A stretch of 64,000 nt of DNA, taken from Rapana venosa (taxonomy: Eukaryota; Mollusca; Gastropoda; Neogastropoda; Muricidae). Positions within the stretch are counted from its first letter, which is position 1. Each line of letters begins with the position of its first letter. This document shows, piece by piece, positions 46,501 to 61,079 of the stretch. The stretch is from NCBI GenBank assembly GCA_028751875.1, contig CM054138.1, forward strand, positions 39,545,225-39,609,224. The letters run 5' to 3'. Position numbers and translations under genes: made by a program. The notes under the pieces are model-generated. The model was not told the DNA's origin and searched no databases. It was given only the letters and a program-made list of their open reading frames with translations.

Positions 46501-49500
46501 CTAAAATACAGTCACGCACTTTCCAAACAGTCCTACGCAGAGTCACACACACATGACAAAATAGTGTACGTTGGCTATTATGCACACAATAACAACAGCC
46601 TTCATCTGTCAATCATCTTTATCTGCATCCACGCCCAAACTCACAATGATGATGTTATACTCCCATAACTTCACTTTTGTCTGTTGCATTTAAGTTTTAT
46701 TTTTTTGTTTTGAAAGAAACAAGATGCTGGGAGATAGTGCACAGTGTTGACGTCCCTTGAAGACACCAGGTTGGAATGGCTGGGACTCTTGCTTCCCCCC
46801 ACTGACTTCTGTTAGGGGTTGGGGTTTGGGGGATTTTTTTTTTCCACTGTTTGCTTTTCCATCATTTTGCTAACAAAAATTCAAGAATTTGACCAACCCA
46901 GTCCCTTTCTTCTGATTTCTGTGGGAAATTTCTTTCTGTTTTGTTGTTTTTTATTGACATTCCCTTTGGTTCTAAAAGCGTGATGAATTCTGTATCTGTG
47001 GGGCTTTTTATGTTATAGATGTGTGGGAGTTTAAACAATATGTTTGTTCTTGGCGAATTTCTTGTCAGTGTGTCTGGGTCAGTTGGGTTGTTTTTTTAAA
47101 AGTTCTTTCAGCGTTGGCACACGTCTTCATTGTTCGCAAGGGGTTTTGGGGTTGGGGTTTTTTGTTGTTTTTTTTTTTGGGGGGGGGGGGGGGCTTTTAT
47201 TCAGTGTTTTAACATATTTAAGACTTTTTTGGTTTCTGTTATTTTTACAATAATATTTGAACCCGTTTATTTAAGACTGTTATTTTTACCAAATGGTTTT
47301 AAGATATGTTCATTTAAGACTATTTTTAACCAGATGGGAATGAAATACACAGGCCAGCTGTTCCTAAACTTAAAATACGAAGGTATTGTATGTGTGTGAA
47401 ACAGACCTTGGCTAAAGCAGATGGTGCAAAGCAAGTGTGATGACCTACAAGAAATAGAAGAAAGGCTGTCTGCCCTATGTATCCATAGTGTGGAAAAGAA
47501 AGTGATGGGGTGCTCAGATTCTTAGCTAGCACTGCACTGCAGTGATTGATCAGTGTAGCATCATTCACCAACAAACCTTTCAAAAGTCATATTGTTGGTT
47601 TTTTAGCCTTTTTTTTAAAAAACAAAATCATGATCAGGTGGTGTTTGCAATATTTCGAAAGCAATACACAATACCAAAAGTCTTGTGTTAGATTTATCAA
47701 CGGTTAAAAAAAAAAAAAAATTGTTATTAAATCATCAGGTCATGCATGCAATATTTTGAAAGCAATATCCCATTTCATAAGTATTTTCTTTTTTTAACTT
47801 TCTGCAATGAAATATTTATTTTGTAGCACTGAAAAAGAAATTGATAGCAATTTTTTCTGCCAGTTGAATAGCTGCCAACCATTCCTTTTTCCCTTGAATT
47901 TTTCTGGTTCTTAGCTGCTGTTCTGTTGGGGTTTTTTTAAAGAACATTTTCCAGTTTCCAAAATTTCACACACCCCCCCCCCCCCCCCAAAACAAAAAAA
48001 AAATTCCATGTAAATTGAGTATAACATCAATGCACATGCACGTTCCAATGTCAGTCACTAAGATATTGAAGAGAAGGTTAAGCACAAATACTGATCAGTG
48101 TGCCAGTCAAAATTTTGTTGTCAAATACAAGACAGATTTTCTGTATGTGGATCAGTTTCAACAAGTGGAAAGTTATGCCTTCTGCTGCAGTCTGATCTAT
48201 GCTGTTGCAGTTTAAAAATGTTGCGTGGTGTATGGAATGACATTAATGCACATGAGAAGACCAGTTGTTTACGATTTTGGCATAGCAGTTTGATTTTAAC
48301 TGTCCTGCTCTGTTGCTATGCCACTTGCTCAAAACCTTTGATTTTTTGTGAGTTTATAATGCAGGTCCTAATGCATATGAATGGGCAAACAAAACAAACG
48401 AGGAGTAGCCTAGCAGATGACATTGTCCAAGGGAGGCAATGACTGATAGGGCACATGGGCATTAAGTAAAGGAAGTTGTGTGTCGATTGCTCTATCTTGA
48501 TGGATTTGTATCTGTTGAAGTTCAGAGCAAAGCAAGGCTGAATGAAAATGGTCATTATCAAATGCCATATAACTAACAAAAGCAGAGTTCAGAGATTAGA
48601 GTATTGAAGTAGCAACAGACTAAAGTGTTTTTGCTGGGCATGACTGGTAGAGTGTGAACCTGCAGGCAGCAGTGGACAGGTTTGATTGGATCTGTAGCCG
48701 GCTAGGAAGAGCTGAGGTTTCTGCATAGTCCAGATTTGGACTTCATTTGCTATGATTATTTTATGTACTGATTTTGTTATTCATAGAAGCAGACATGATA
48801 AATGATCATTATACTTCCCGTTTCCTCCTACAACCCTTTTGTTTCAAAGCATGGTACACTATTCTTTCGTGACTACATCATCTTGTCAGAAGAGAAAAGG
48901 TTTGCTCCTTTTACCATGAAAAATGCTTCAGCTTCATGCGGCTGTCTCCTGACCCCCAGTTTTTCAGGAGGGGGACAAGCCTTGCTTGTCAGCGCCCCCC
49001 CCCCCCCCCCCCCCCCCCGCACCATTAAATTCCATATTCTGGAGTTTATTTTTCATTCTTAAAGGTTGGCAGCTATGTATTTACTTGAAATAATACCCCA
49101 GCTATACTATTGTGAGATTTCAGCTCAGTTCCTTAATGTTAAATTTCTGATTATTTCATAGAAAATGTTGTTGAAGAATATCTGGGTGTAAATGTTCCAC
49201 TTTCTTACATCGCCAAGAGGCTTTGGGGAGGACTGTCACACGGGGTTTCTTTACCAGTTTGGCATAATGTATGCATGTGTATGCCCTCCTCCCTCCATTG
49301 CCATCTCCATCCCCCCCCCCCTCCTCTCCCATCCACTCCTCCCGTTTCACTGATACATTGCTATTTTCACAACTCTGGTCTGTCTTCTCTTCCCATTATC
49401 TCCCTTTCCCTGGACTCTCCTGTCATTTCTCCTTGTCACCCCCCTCCTCTCCCCTACTTAAAGTTCAGTGCATGCTGTGGTAATGTGTTTATATGTGTCA

Positions 49501-52500
49501 ATGTTTGGATCAAAACAGTCAAACAAAACAAAGAAAAGGCCAAGATCATTAAGTTTGGTAGATGTTGTTCAAAGGTTTAAAGTAAGAATGACACATTTAT
49601 ACTTAATCGCATACTTTTCTGAATATTAATATAACTCATTTTGATGTAATTATCTCAAAGAAGTAAGTACTTTATGGAAGAATATAGATTAACTGTTGAC
49701 AAGGCAGAGAAATGATCCTCTGAACAATTGAATAAAACTGTCAATGGAACCCAAACATCTAGACAAATTTCATTACAGGTTCTTATTCAGTCACCAGAGT
49801 TAGACACAGATCCATTCATCCCAGGATAGTCAGTGTTAACATGCTTAAAGATGCGATATAGTTGACTTTGCTTAGATCTACACACAGAATAACATGTTAA
49901 TCATTATATTTAGATATATGTATTCAGCAGTTTTGGAGGATTAACAGCTTCATGTAGTGTCATGTCTCTCACTCAGTGTGGTATCACTAGTTGCACACTA
50001 GTCAAGTTCCTTATTTTAAGAGAGATGCTTTATTCGTATGGCTCTGAAACAGTGTAGACTATCCTCAGATAAGAAAATTATCTCATCACTGTGTGATTTT
50101 TTGTTATGTACACAAACTATGCACAGCAACGCAGCAGTGAAAACACTGAACACGTTTTCGCTTAGCCAGGTGTTTGTCAACATGTGCACTCAGTGTTGTA
50201 CCTGTGGTGTTGATTTGCATGCTGTATCATTCATGTCAGGATTGAACAACAGTCTCTGCTAGCTTGTCTCCTCCAGTTAAGTTTCAGGTATCCCTGTGAC
50301 TGTTTAAGTGCTACCTTTCTGATAGCTGGACTATACTGAACAGTTGAGATTATTATCACATGCTTTTTAAATAAATCATTAAGTGGGACACATACAACTG
50401 AAATAAGATCAGAAAGAAGTTTTATACTGGATTTGTAGAGAACAATATGAGCTGAGAATTTAACACAAGCAAACATACACATACATATGCACATGCACAT
50501 ACACAGATACACACACACACATGCACACACATACTCTCACACACACACATTAACAGAAATAAGAATGAAAATTGACTTAACATTACATGCAAGCAATCTT
50601 AAACTGCGGTAGTTTGGGAATGATGTGTGTTGACCAGTGATCTTGCAAATACATGCATTTGCCTGCCTCCTCAGTGCTGTCCCACGTATTTTTGTTTTCA
50701 GACATTTTGGGTTTTAAATCAAACATTGCAAGTCAGGTATTGGAAAGAAACACACAAATACTGTGATCTCCTCCCCCACCCTGAAAAAAGAAAAGAAAAG
50801 TGAAATTCACTTTATGACTCTGTTGTCAGTTATTGACAACAGTTATCATTGAGAAATGAATAATCCCAGTACTTGAAATACACATTCCTGAAGTCGGAAT
50901 GCAGCTACCTAAATGGTGGTTTGGGGGGGGGGGGGTGGTTGCATATGCAAAAATCTCACTGTTGGTGAACCTCAGGGCTGTAGCCAAGGAATGAAAGAAA
51001 AGAAAAAAACAAGACGCATTCTTCAGTTTATTTCATAAAGAAGCATTAGCTCTCGGAAGAGACCTACCTACACCTTACTAGTTTGCTAGCCTCAGCTGCC
51101 TTGCAGGAAAGTCTTTTTTTTTCTTTTCTTTTATCAAGCATTGAAAAAATACACAAGACTGTCCTTTATTAGGCAGAGTGAAGATTGCAGGCAGTGGCAT
51201 TGATGTATAGTGTGACCTGTCAGTGAAGTGTTTGCATGGCTCGCTGTTGTCAGTGAGGATCTGTTTTACGGGCAGCAGTAGAGTACATGTAGACCAGTTG
51301 CTTGATTAGTGTTCTCTGTTGTGCTACTCCCAGGTAGAATGTGTATGAACTAACTCACCCTAGACCAGTGTGGGGCATGTTGGTGTACTGTATTTCTTTC
51401 TGTGACAGGCTGGCTCGATGAGCGATGACTCGTGCTAACCTGACTGCATGCCATACGCTCATCCTCCTTCTCTCCCCTTCTTTGCAAGGGGACGTAACTC
51501 AGCGGTCGTGGTGTATAGCTCCCCCCATTCAGTGGCCAACCTCTCTTCCTTGTAGTGTGTGGAAAGTTATGTTTGGGGTTGCATGGCGTTTGGTGTGGGG
51601 TTGACTGCCAGTTATTACTGTGTAGTGGAATGTGGTGTGTGACTACCAGGTAGTGTGGAACTGTGCCTGGGGGGTAGTGAGTGGACAGGTAGTGACACCT
51701 GCAGAGCAATAAGAATACTGAGTGATAGTCATTATATGGAACGTCCAAAAACCCAAAACAAACAAGCAAAAAGCGGAAGGTCATGAACAGTGCTGAGGCA
51801 ATGTACTTTCTTGCAGCAGGACTGGCATGGCATGTGATACTGGTTGACCTTTTTAAAAAACAGTGTGATCGATCATTCAATCTCATTAACATTGCGTATG
51901 TTGCTTTCTTGCTTTCTGTTGGTATGTTGTCACTAATTGTCAGTGTGTTTTCTGCCTGGCTTATGCTGAAGTTTGCTTACTAATGAACAAAAACAGTGTG
52001 CTGTATCCTATGACATGTAGAGGTTTCTGCAAATGTTTGGTAGCAGATGTTGATGTGAAAGTTACTTAGGAGTGAACAGTGATGTGCCACACAGACAGGG
52101 TGTGCATGAAACTTGGTAAGGTGTCAGCTAATTATTTCTGTGACTGCAGGGTTTTTATCATCAAAACTGTTGAGGCTGCCAGGCCCACCTGGTCACATTA
52201 TCAAAGGAGCGAGGTTTGGGTTCACTTCACACAACAGTTTGTTGCTTTCATTTGGATTGTAGTGATCAGAAAGGCAGCTTACCATTTACACAGCTTAGAT
52301 TTTGAAATGTATCAGAAAGTAAACCAACAAAAATCAAAAGAAATCTAGGCAGCTTGAATAAGTTGGAGTGTTATTTATGTAGATGTAGTTTGTGTCTTTC
52401 TAGCTGCTAGTGAGTGTTTCTGTTTGGCTGGCAGTGGACATTAAACAGTACAGTTCGCAGTTTGGCTTTTTTTTTTCATTTCGTGATCACTTGAGTAGAA

Positions 52501-55500
52501 CCAAAGCAGTGGTTTGAATGGTTCAATCATCAGTAAAGGAAGAGATCTTTTAAAATAAATATTTTCATTAATATTTTGATCTGTTACTACAAGATCTGCT
52601 AGAGGATCTCTTAAATCTGGCAAACTGGATCTAGGGTTATATCAAACTTTTATTTTTCAGGATTACAGTTCTAGAGCATTTTATTTAGAAATTAGGTTAG
52701 ATTAGTATTTGCCATACACAGTCTGAGTACTAACACACTGTATGTTTCTGAGTGGTTCTGTGGGATGGAATGAAGTAAAGGCATGGCATGATTTCCTCGG
52801 TGTGCTTGCTTGTTGTGGTATGTTGTGAACTTAAGCCTGGACTGATGGGGCTGGTGACTGGACTAACTGCTAACACAGATCTGCTAGGGTGAATGGCTGG
52901 CAGGCAAGTTTTGATCCTGCTGCATGCTGTCTGATTTGTGTTTTGTTGATTGGAGTGGTTTTGTTACTGTCAGCTTGCACTGTCAAGAATGTGGCTGTCA
53001 GGGCCAGACTGTCTCCACCCCTCCCTCCCTCCCTCTGTGAACATTTGCCAAATCTGAATCCTACTGTAATGTTTGGGTCCATGTCCAGACCACTGGGGTA
53101 CGGTGTTTGTTGCAGGTGGGAAGAGTGGAGTTGAAGGTAATAAATGACGCAATCAAATGAAAAGATGACAGGAAAGAAAGCACAGTCAGTTAAGAAACTT
53201 GTGACATCAAGATGCAAACCACTGCCCTGTGTCTTAACATCAGGAAAACCACCGTGTTTTTTTTAAAAAGGAGGAAAAAAGAGAAAACATAACGCTAATA
53301 TTGTCAGGGGAAAAGGGGGTGGTTGTATTGTGTGAATGACAAATAACTGTGCATGAAATGCTTCACATTTCACTGCTGTGATTGTAGATAGCTGTAATTT
53401 GATCTGCCAAAACATGAACTGCAGCAAAGGATAGGCCTAACCTGCTAAAGGAATGCCTGAGTAATCTGAGGGGTCTACATCAATAACAAATTGGAGTTAC
53501 TATGAATGAGTTTCAAGTATGTTGTTTTGTTGTGTTGGTTACAGAAGTGAAATCAATCTTCTATGAGGCCAGTCTGCATTTTAACAGCCCCCCCCCCCCC
53601 CCCCCCCCCACCCTCCAAAAAAAAAATCAACAACAAAATCCCAAAACAAGCAAAATGAAAGAAACAAAAACAAAAAAAGAAACCGTGATTTATTGTGTTT
53701 GTTTGTTTTTTCTTGAAAAGTAGTCTGCATCCTTAGAATTAAACAAAAATGTTTTTGTTTTACAAGAAAATGTGATATGAGTCCGCTGTGTTTGGTCATT
53801 CAGGGTTGTGATTTTTACAACAGTGTTTGTGGAGTTGTGTGCAGCATTGATTAAAAGGTTACTTCTTGTCTGTTCTCAGTGGAATTTAGTTGTGAGAGAA
53901 ACATATTTTGTTTTATCATAATGCAGTTTCTCAGTTTAGATTTAAAAACAAACAAATCACATCAGCAAAAGCCAAGTTAGTACATTTACAGATTTGGATA
54001 AACTGGTCGGTAAAAAGACAAATGACCCAGGTTTGAAGTGAGATGAATATCTGTCAGTGGGAGCTTCATATGTTGCTTTGTTTGTTTCTGTTTGGTTTTT
54101 GTAAATTACCGTTTTCAAGTTGTGTGATTCCCAGACTAACAGGCTGATGAATGAAAAGGGTCAGGGGAATGTTACGAGATGACTTGCTGGTTAAACAAGT
54201 GGTGTTGGAGTAGTGATACAGAACTTGAAAAAAATAAAGCAAAACAAATAAACAACAAAAAAAGGAAGAATGCTGAATATGTCCACTGACATTGAACTGT
54301 ATTCTTCTTCCTGACCTCAGTGGAAAACTTGTCTGAAGGCATTTCTGGCCTTCAGCATGTGATGTCCTCTTTCTAACTGATGCTTGTTTTTACTGGCTTT
54401 CTTCTCTGTCTGTTTTTTAAGTCCAGCTCAGATGCCCGGTTAGTCCTACTTTAGTATCACCATTACTTTTCTACTAAAAAAAAAAGTCTTTTGGTGTGGT
54501 GTGGGGTTATTTTGTTTTTCTCTCTCACTGACATTCTGCAGCTTTTACAGGCTCCCTGCCTAGCCTCTGATTGAATGTGACATGGTCACCTAAAACAGAC
54601 TGATTTTGTCAGGCAATGACGACATGTCACCAACAGGGAGGATCAGTCCTGAACTGTCTGCTATGTTTACACCACATTTCCGTTGTTGTGTGATTTGTAA
54701 GGAGCATGTACGTGTGGATGCATCCTTTCTGATATCACTACTGAAATTTGCTGGGCTGTTTCACCCAAGCAGTCAGGTAAGGTAGCAAGCACCTGGAAAA
54801 TCCACCCATATTCTTTTCACGAGTTTTCTGACCACACCCGTTTTCCATTTACTTTTATCTCCCTGCCCCTCCCCAGCCGCCCTGTCACAATTGTCATTTC
54901 TAGCTTATCTTTGACCTGTTAAGGAATGTTTCATTTTTTGTTCAATTATGGACCCAGCATTCATTACTGGCCCTCTCAGGGATTGTTTGTGTGTGACAAA
55001 GTGTTATGCAGGTTAAATTAGAAAGAAATTGATTTTTTAAACTAAGCATGCCTGGTAGTGTGTGTGTGGATGATTGGAAAGGGGTGTGTGTGTGTGTTTT
55101 TAAAGTCATTACTTAAGGGAAATGTTCAAGAAATGCTTGCAGAAAACTGCTTGAGATGGTGACTGACCAGCCTTGTCATGGCAAGAGCAACAGTCATGGA
55201 GTAGAAGTAGCCTGCAGCGAACACCAGGACTTCATTGTCCTGTTGCTGATCACCTGGGTAATATATACATGCCTGACATAGAGTGCAGGGTGGGGGGACA
55301 TGTTTGCCCTAAGATTGGGATAATTCTGACATGCCAGTGTTATGGTTGATACTAATAAGATTTACCTTTGTGTGTGTGTGTGTTGTAAATGTGCTGCCAA
55401 TTGTATTTTGTTGAGGATTTTACATGAACAGTGTGAATGAATAGTGTAATGTAAGTTTTATTTACTCTGTTCATGAACAGGGTCTAGTAAATGAATGTGT

Positions 55501-58040
55501 ATACATTATGCCATTAACATTCCTATTGATATACAGTATGTGCTATTTATGTCAGTATGAAAAATACTTGTCTTTATGGTCACAGTGATGAGGTGGTTAC
55601 ATACTTGGGTTTTCATGATAACTTTATATGTGAAAAAATAGCCAAAAATGTGTTTGAACAGATTTATCAGAGCTTTTGTGATAAAAAGTTTATTTGAACA
55701 AAGAATATGTCCATCTTTTTGTAATGTGATTGCATATATTTGTAACACAGTAGTAGGAGATAGAGATGGCAGATCATGCCTCATTGGTAGAGAGATATAT
55801 AAGTGTGTTGTGCTTAGAAGACAGTAGTGGTTAGTGTGCATGTGCAAGCAGATGCATGCATGTTGGAGGATGAACTGTGTGTATTGGAGTGTATGTCTTC
55901 ATGTTGTTTTTAGCCATGTAAATAACTAGTAACTGGCCTTGGCGTGGTCCGTCCAAACACAGAAATGTCTCAGACAGTGCAGAAACATTTTCATCTGGAC
56001 TGTGGCTTCAGTGAGTGTCTGTACCGTGCATGTGGTTTGATTGCCTCTTCAGACATGTTAACTAATGAATTTCTACCATCTTGTTTTTCACCCTCCCCCC
56101 CCCCCCCCTCCTCAAATATACAGTCTGATTTGTTAACGAACAGATGTTACTTATTTATTTTTAAAATGTCATTGTCACAACCACCGATTTTAATTGTCAG
56201 ATATACATATGCCACCCTCCCCGCCGATCCAAAGGATGGCTTTGAGCAATGCCAGGCAACTGCTCCAATCATTCCGTTGTGATGAAATGTCGGTCTCAGG
56301 TGTTCTAGCTTTGGACACAAACTACTGACTTTTATCAGAGACCGATATTTTTGTGCCTTTGCACACTTTGTATTTATAATGTGTATTTACGAAACTGTAC
56401 AGTCTCTATTCTGGTGTCATTTTTGAGGATTTCACACTAATTTATTAGTTTTTGAGTTGTGTATTGGGGTGTTGCCTGTGGGTTTTGCATACTGAAGGGT
56501 TTAGTGGGAGTTTTATCATGAAAACCTTTTCTTTGAGAGTTTGTTTACCAGTAAGGGGACACATATTTCCATGGAGTAGTTGTTTGTGAGTCGTTGGATG
56601 TGCGCCGCATGTTGGACACGAATCTAGAAGTCCTGGAGACTGATGAGATGCTGCCGAGGTCAGTGATCCCCATCCTCAGCACTGGCTGGACTGATGGCAT
56701 GAACATGGCTGAGCACAGCCCAGACAGAAGCTAGTGACAAAGCACCTAATGGAGGATTCTCACTGAAATGATGAAACGCTTGGTATTGTTGCCCGGTATT
56801 GCCTTTGTAATAGTGACACTGATACAGCTTCAAAGCAAGTCATTGGATCAGTATTTTGCAGACATATTTTGGTCTTCTGCCAAAACTAAATAACCAACCA
56901 ACCTCTCTGTCTGGAGAGAACAGCATTGATATCTGACCCTGCTTTGAAGTCTGAAAGGTGCAGCAAGAGATGATCCGATGCAGGATGACAACAGGTCCCA
57001 TCCTCCGCTCCAGAGCTGCACCACTGATGGACGACCAAGGTGGTAGGCCGGCTACACTACAGTCTGTGTTACGTTCTGTCAGTGTCCTCTGCACTGCGCT
57101 GCACTGTGTGTGGACAGTGTGGGCTCAGAGCAAGCTGGTCATCACACACAGCCCAGGATTTTTCCTATTCAGCTTTAATTTTGTTCATTCATCTTTGGAG
57201 GTGGTGGTGGTCACTATGCACAAAAGGTATGCCCCAATCGTAATCCATCCATTTTTTTCCTGAAAAAGTCATGATGTCTAAACCACTTTCCACAAATGTT
57301 GCAATTTTCAAACATTTTTGTTATGCCTCAGTGTTTCATAACGGAAAAAGACGATGTAGGGAATAAGAGTCGGGATCAAAATGGCCTGGGTTGGCTGTAC
57401 AGGGTTGTCATGTCCGTCCTCCTGTCTGCTCTACACTGCCTTTTGCAATGGTGGCCAGACCTGTGTGGGTGTGGGTGTGTGAGAGAGTGTTCCTGTCAGT
57501 CAGGTCTGAGGTTTGAACGTGGATCTTGTCATTGTGTGTTTGGTTTATCATCCGTCGACTCTGCCAGTGGTGGATGGAAGATTTCATACTCATTTTCACA
57601 ATATGAATAAACCATTTGCTTCATCAAAAGGAAATCGTTGAGGATGTTTAATTAAGAAAATAAGTGTGTGGGATAATAGTTGAAACAGAAAGCCTTGCAA
57701 TGTCATTGTAAGCAGGAGAAATGGTCTCTACAGAAGCAGAAACACACATCATTAACTGCTGCTTTGATATAGATGCCTGTTATATATATATAGAAGTTGG
57801 ATTTTGCCATTAAATCTATATGAAAAGAACTGTCCATTGGCTTTCTGATAATGTTTTTGAGTGGTGGTGGTTGTGCGTGTGTATGGAAGAGTTTTCACAT
57901 TTCTTTAACACCACAGGATCTTTTTTCGGCACAGATGGAATCTGTCAACATCTTTCAGCAACAGGTCAGAGGCGACTAAATGCTGTCTCAGGAGTGATTC
58001 ATGCTTAGTCTGAAGCTGGAGAATCTCACTGCTTTACCTG
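46500..58040. other. Region between genes (or long 3' UTR) without clear coding content
   Basis: AT-rich, with poly-G/T (47150-47195), poly-C (47970-47990, 48991-49018, 53587-53609, 56094-56108) and short CA (50470-50550) runs. The only dispersed repeats seen are a family C tail at 50880-51005 and an ATAGCTGCCAACC element at 47868-48010 and, reversed, about 48870-49075. A GC-richer open frame at 56555-56734 is noted under findings. Confidence 0.5.
50880..51005 (+). repeat. SINE-like 3' end (family B/C type)
   Basis: CTGAAGTCGGAATGCAGCTACC, GCATATGCAAAAATCTCACTG, GGTGAACCTCAGGGCTGTAG and CCAAGGAATGAAAG then an A-rich tail. Confidence 0.75.
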
Positions 58041-59449
58041 CACTGTCTATCCACCTTTGTCATGTAATCATTGATCTGTTTCTGTTTATCACTACCTGTT
58101 TATCCACCTTTGTCATGTAATCATTGATCTGTTTCTGTTTATCACTACCTGTTTATCCACCTTTGTCATGTAATCATTGATCTGTTTCTGTTTATCGCTA
58201 CCTGTTTATCCACCTTTGTCATGTAATCATTGATCTGTTTCTGTTTATCGCTACCTGTTTATCCACCTTTGTCATGTAATCATTGATCTGTTTCTGTTTA
58301 TCGCTACCTGTTTATCCACCTTTGTCATGTAATCATTGCTCTGTTTCACACTACCTGTTTATCCACCTTTGTCATGTAATCATTGCTCTGTTTCTGTTTA
58401 CACTACCTGTTTATCCACCTTTGTCATGTAATCATTGCTCTGTTTATCACTACCTGTTTATCCACCTTTGTCATGTAATCATTGCTCTGTTTATCACTAC
58501 CTGTTTATCCGCCTTTGTCATGTAATCATTGTTCTGTTTCTGTTCATGTAATCATTGTTCGGTTTCTCATCCACCTTTGTCATGTAATCATTGCTCTGTT
58601 TCTGTTATCACTTTACCTATCCACCTTTGTCATGTAATCATTGCTCTGTTTCTGTTATCACTTTACCTATCCACCTTTGTCATGTAATCATTGCTCTGTT
58701 TCTGTTATCACTTTACCTATCCACCTTTGTCATGTAATCATTGCTCTGTTTCTGTTATCACTTTACCTATCCACCTTTGTCATGTAATCATTGCTCTGTT
58801 TCTGTTATCACTTTACCTATCCACCTTTGTAATGTAATCATTGCTCTGTTTCTTTTATCACTTTACCTATCCACCTTTGCATGTAATCATTGTTCTGTTT
58901 CTGTTATCACTTTACCTATCCACCTTTGTCATGTAATCATTGTTCTGTTTATCACTTTACCTATCCACCTTTGTCATGTAATCATTGTTCTATTTATCAT
59001 TTTACCTATCCACTTTTGTCATGTAATCATTTCTCTGTTTCTTTTATCATTTTACCTATCCACCTTTGTCATGTAATCATTGTTCTGTTTCTGTTATTAC
59101 TTTACCTATCCACTTTTGTCATGTAATCATTGTTCTGTTTATCACTTTACCTATCCACCTTTGTCATGTAATCATTGTTCTGTTTATCATTTTACCTATC
59201 CACCTTTGTCATGTAATCATTGTTCTGTTTATCATTTTACCTATCCACTTTTGTCATGTAATCATTTTGTTTCTTTTATCATTTTACCTATCCACCTTTG
59301 TCATGTAATCATTGTTCTGTTTTTTATCATTTACCTATCCACTTTGTCATGTAATCATTGTTCTGTTTATCATTTTACCTATCCACCTTTGTCATGTAAT
59401 CATTGTTCTGTTATCACTTTACCTATCCACTTTTGTCATGTAATCATTG

Positions 59450-59512
59450 TTCGATTTGTTTGTTTTACAAGATTCGGCGCTATATAAATTCCATATATTA
59501 TTATTATTACCT
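59450..59512 (+). repeat. SINE family D 3' tail inside the minisatellite
   Basis: GATTTGTTTGTTTTACAAGATTCGGCGCTATATAAATTCCATATATTATTATTATTA-type sequence matches the end of the family D element at 39990-40045, inserted between two 45-bp units. Confidence 0.8.
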
Positions 59513-60704
59513 ATCCACCTTTGTCATGTAATCATTGTTCTGTTTATCACTTTACCTATCCACTTTTGTCATGTAATCATTGCTCTGTTTATCATTTTAC
59601 CTATCCACTTTTGTCATGTAATCATTGCTCTGTTTATCATACCTATCCACCTTTGTCATGTAATCATTGCTCTTGTTTATCATTTTACCTATCCACTTTT
59701 GTCATGTAATAATCGCTCTGTTTATCATTTTACCTATCCACCTTTGTCATGTAATCATTGTTCTGTTTATCATTTTACCTATCCACCTTTGTCATGCAAT
59801 CATTGTTCTGTTTATCACTTTACCTATCCACCTTTGCATGTAATCATTGTTCTGTTTCTGTTATCACTTTACCTATCCACTTTTGTCATGTAATCATTGT
59901 TCTGTTTATCATTTTACCTATCCACCTTTGTCATGTAATCATTGTTCTGTTTCTGTTATCACTTTACCTATCCACTTTTGTCATGTAATCATTGTTCTGT
60001 TTATCATTTTACCTATCCACTTTTGTCATGTAATCATTGTTCTGTTTATCACTTTACCTATCCACCTTTGTCATGTAATCATTGTTCTGTTTATCATTTT
60101 ACCTATCCACTTTTGTCATGTAATCATTGTTCTGTTTATCATTTTACCTATCCACCTTTGTCATGTAATCATTGTTCCGTTTATCATTTTACCTATCCAC
60201 CTTTGTCATGTAATCATTGTTGTTATCATTTTACCTATCCACCTTTGTCATGTAATCATGTTCTGTTTATCATTTTACCTATCCACTTTGGTCATGTAAT
60301 CATTGTTCTGTTTATCATTTTACCTATCCACCTTTGTCATGTAATCATTGTTCTGTTTATCATTTTACCTATCCACCTTTGTCATGTAATAATTGTTCTG
60401 TTTCTGTTATCATTTTACCTATCCACCTTTGGCATGTAATCATTGTTCTGTTTCTGTTATCATTTTACCTATCCACCTTTGGCATGTAATTGTTCTGTTT
60501 ATCATTTTACCGATCCACCTTTGTCATGTAATCATTGTTCTGTTTATCATTTTACCTATCCACCTTTGTCATGTAATCATTGTTCTGTTTATCATTTTAC
60601 CAATCCACTTTTGTCATGTAATCATTGCTCTGTTTATCATTTTACCTATCCACCTTTGTCATGTAATCATTGTTCTGTTTATCACTTTACCTATCCACCT
60701 TTAT

Positions 60705-60905
60705 GGGTGACCGTTTGCGCGCCTTGGCTTCAGTACAGTTCCCCCAGCTGTAAATGGGTACCTGCCCTCTTTAGGGTCAGGGAAGGTAATGCAGCGAGGG
60801 AGAGGAGATGGGCGCCGCCCTCAATATGCTGGCCCTAGAGAAGTGAGGTCTCTGACGCCTCGCTCCCCTACGACCTTATAGGTTATGGGACTCCTTTACC
60901 TTTTA
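60705..60905 (+). repeat. Repeat family E insertion inside the minisatellite
   Basis: Begins TGGGTGACCGTTTGCGCGCC and includes CCCAGCTGTAAATGGGTACC and CTCGCTCCCCTACGACCTTA; GC-rich compared with the array. Its right half matches 25690-25772. Minisatellite units resume after it. Confidence 0.85.
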
Positions 60906-61079
60906 CCTACCTATCCACCTTTGCATGTAATCATTGTTCTGTTTATCACTTTACCTATCCACCTTTGTCATGTAATCATTGTTCTGTTTATCACTTTACC
61001 TATCCACCTTTGTCATGTAATCATTGTTCTGTTTACCTTTGTCATGTAATCATTGTTCATTTTATCATTTTTGACCTTT

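Noticed and set aside
51350..51892. 180-codon frame on the - strand
   Set aside because: No recognisable domain, His/Ser/Pro-rich composition expected from AT/GT-rich noncoding DNA, and no splice partners.
46500..58040. A further protein-coding gene between CCDC88 and the SDR gene
   Set aside because: No chain of phase-compatible, similar exons was found on either strand. All open frames are short or low-complexity.
58283..60838. Many + strand frames with repeated YHFTYPPLSCNHCSV
   Set aside because: The 45-bp unit is 15 codons and stop-free in some frames. This is a minisatellite, not a repeat protein: there is no start context, no unique sequence, and the frame breaks at every length variant.
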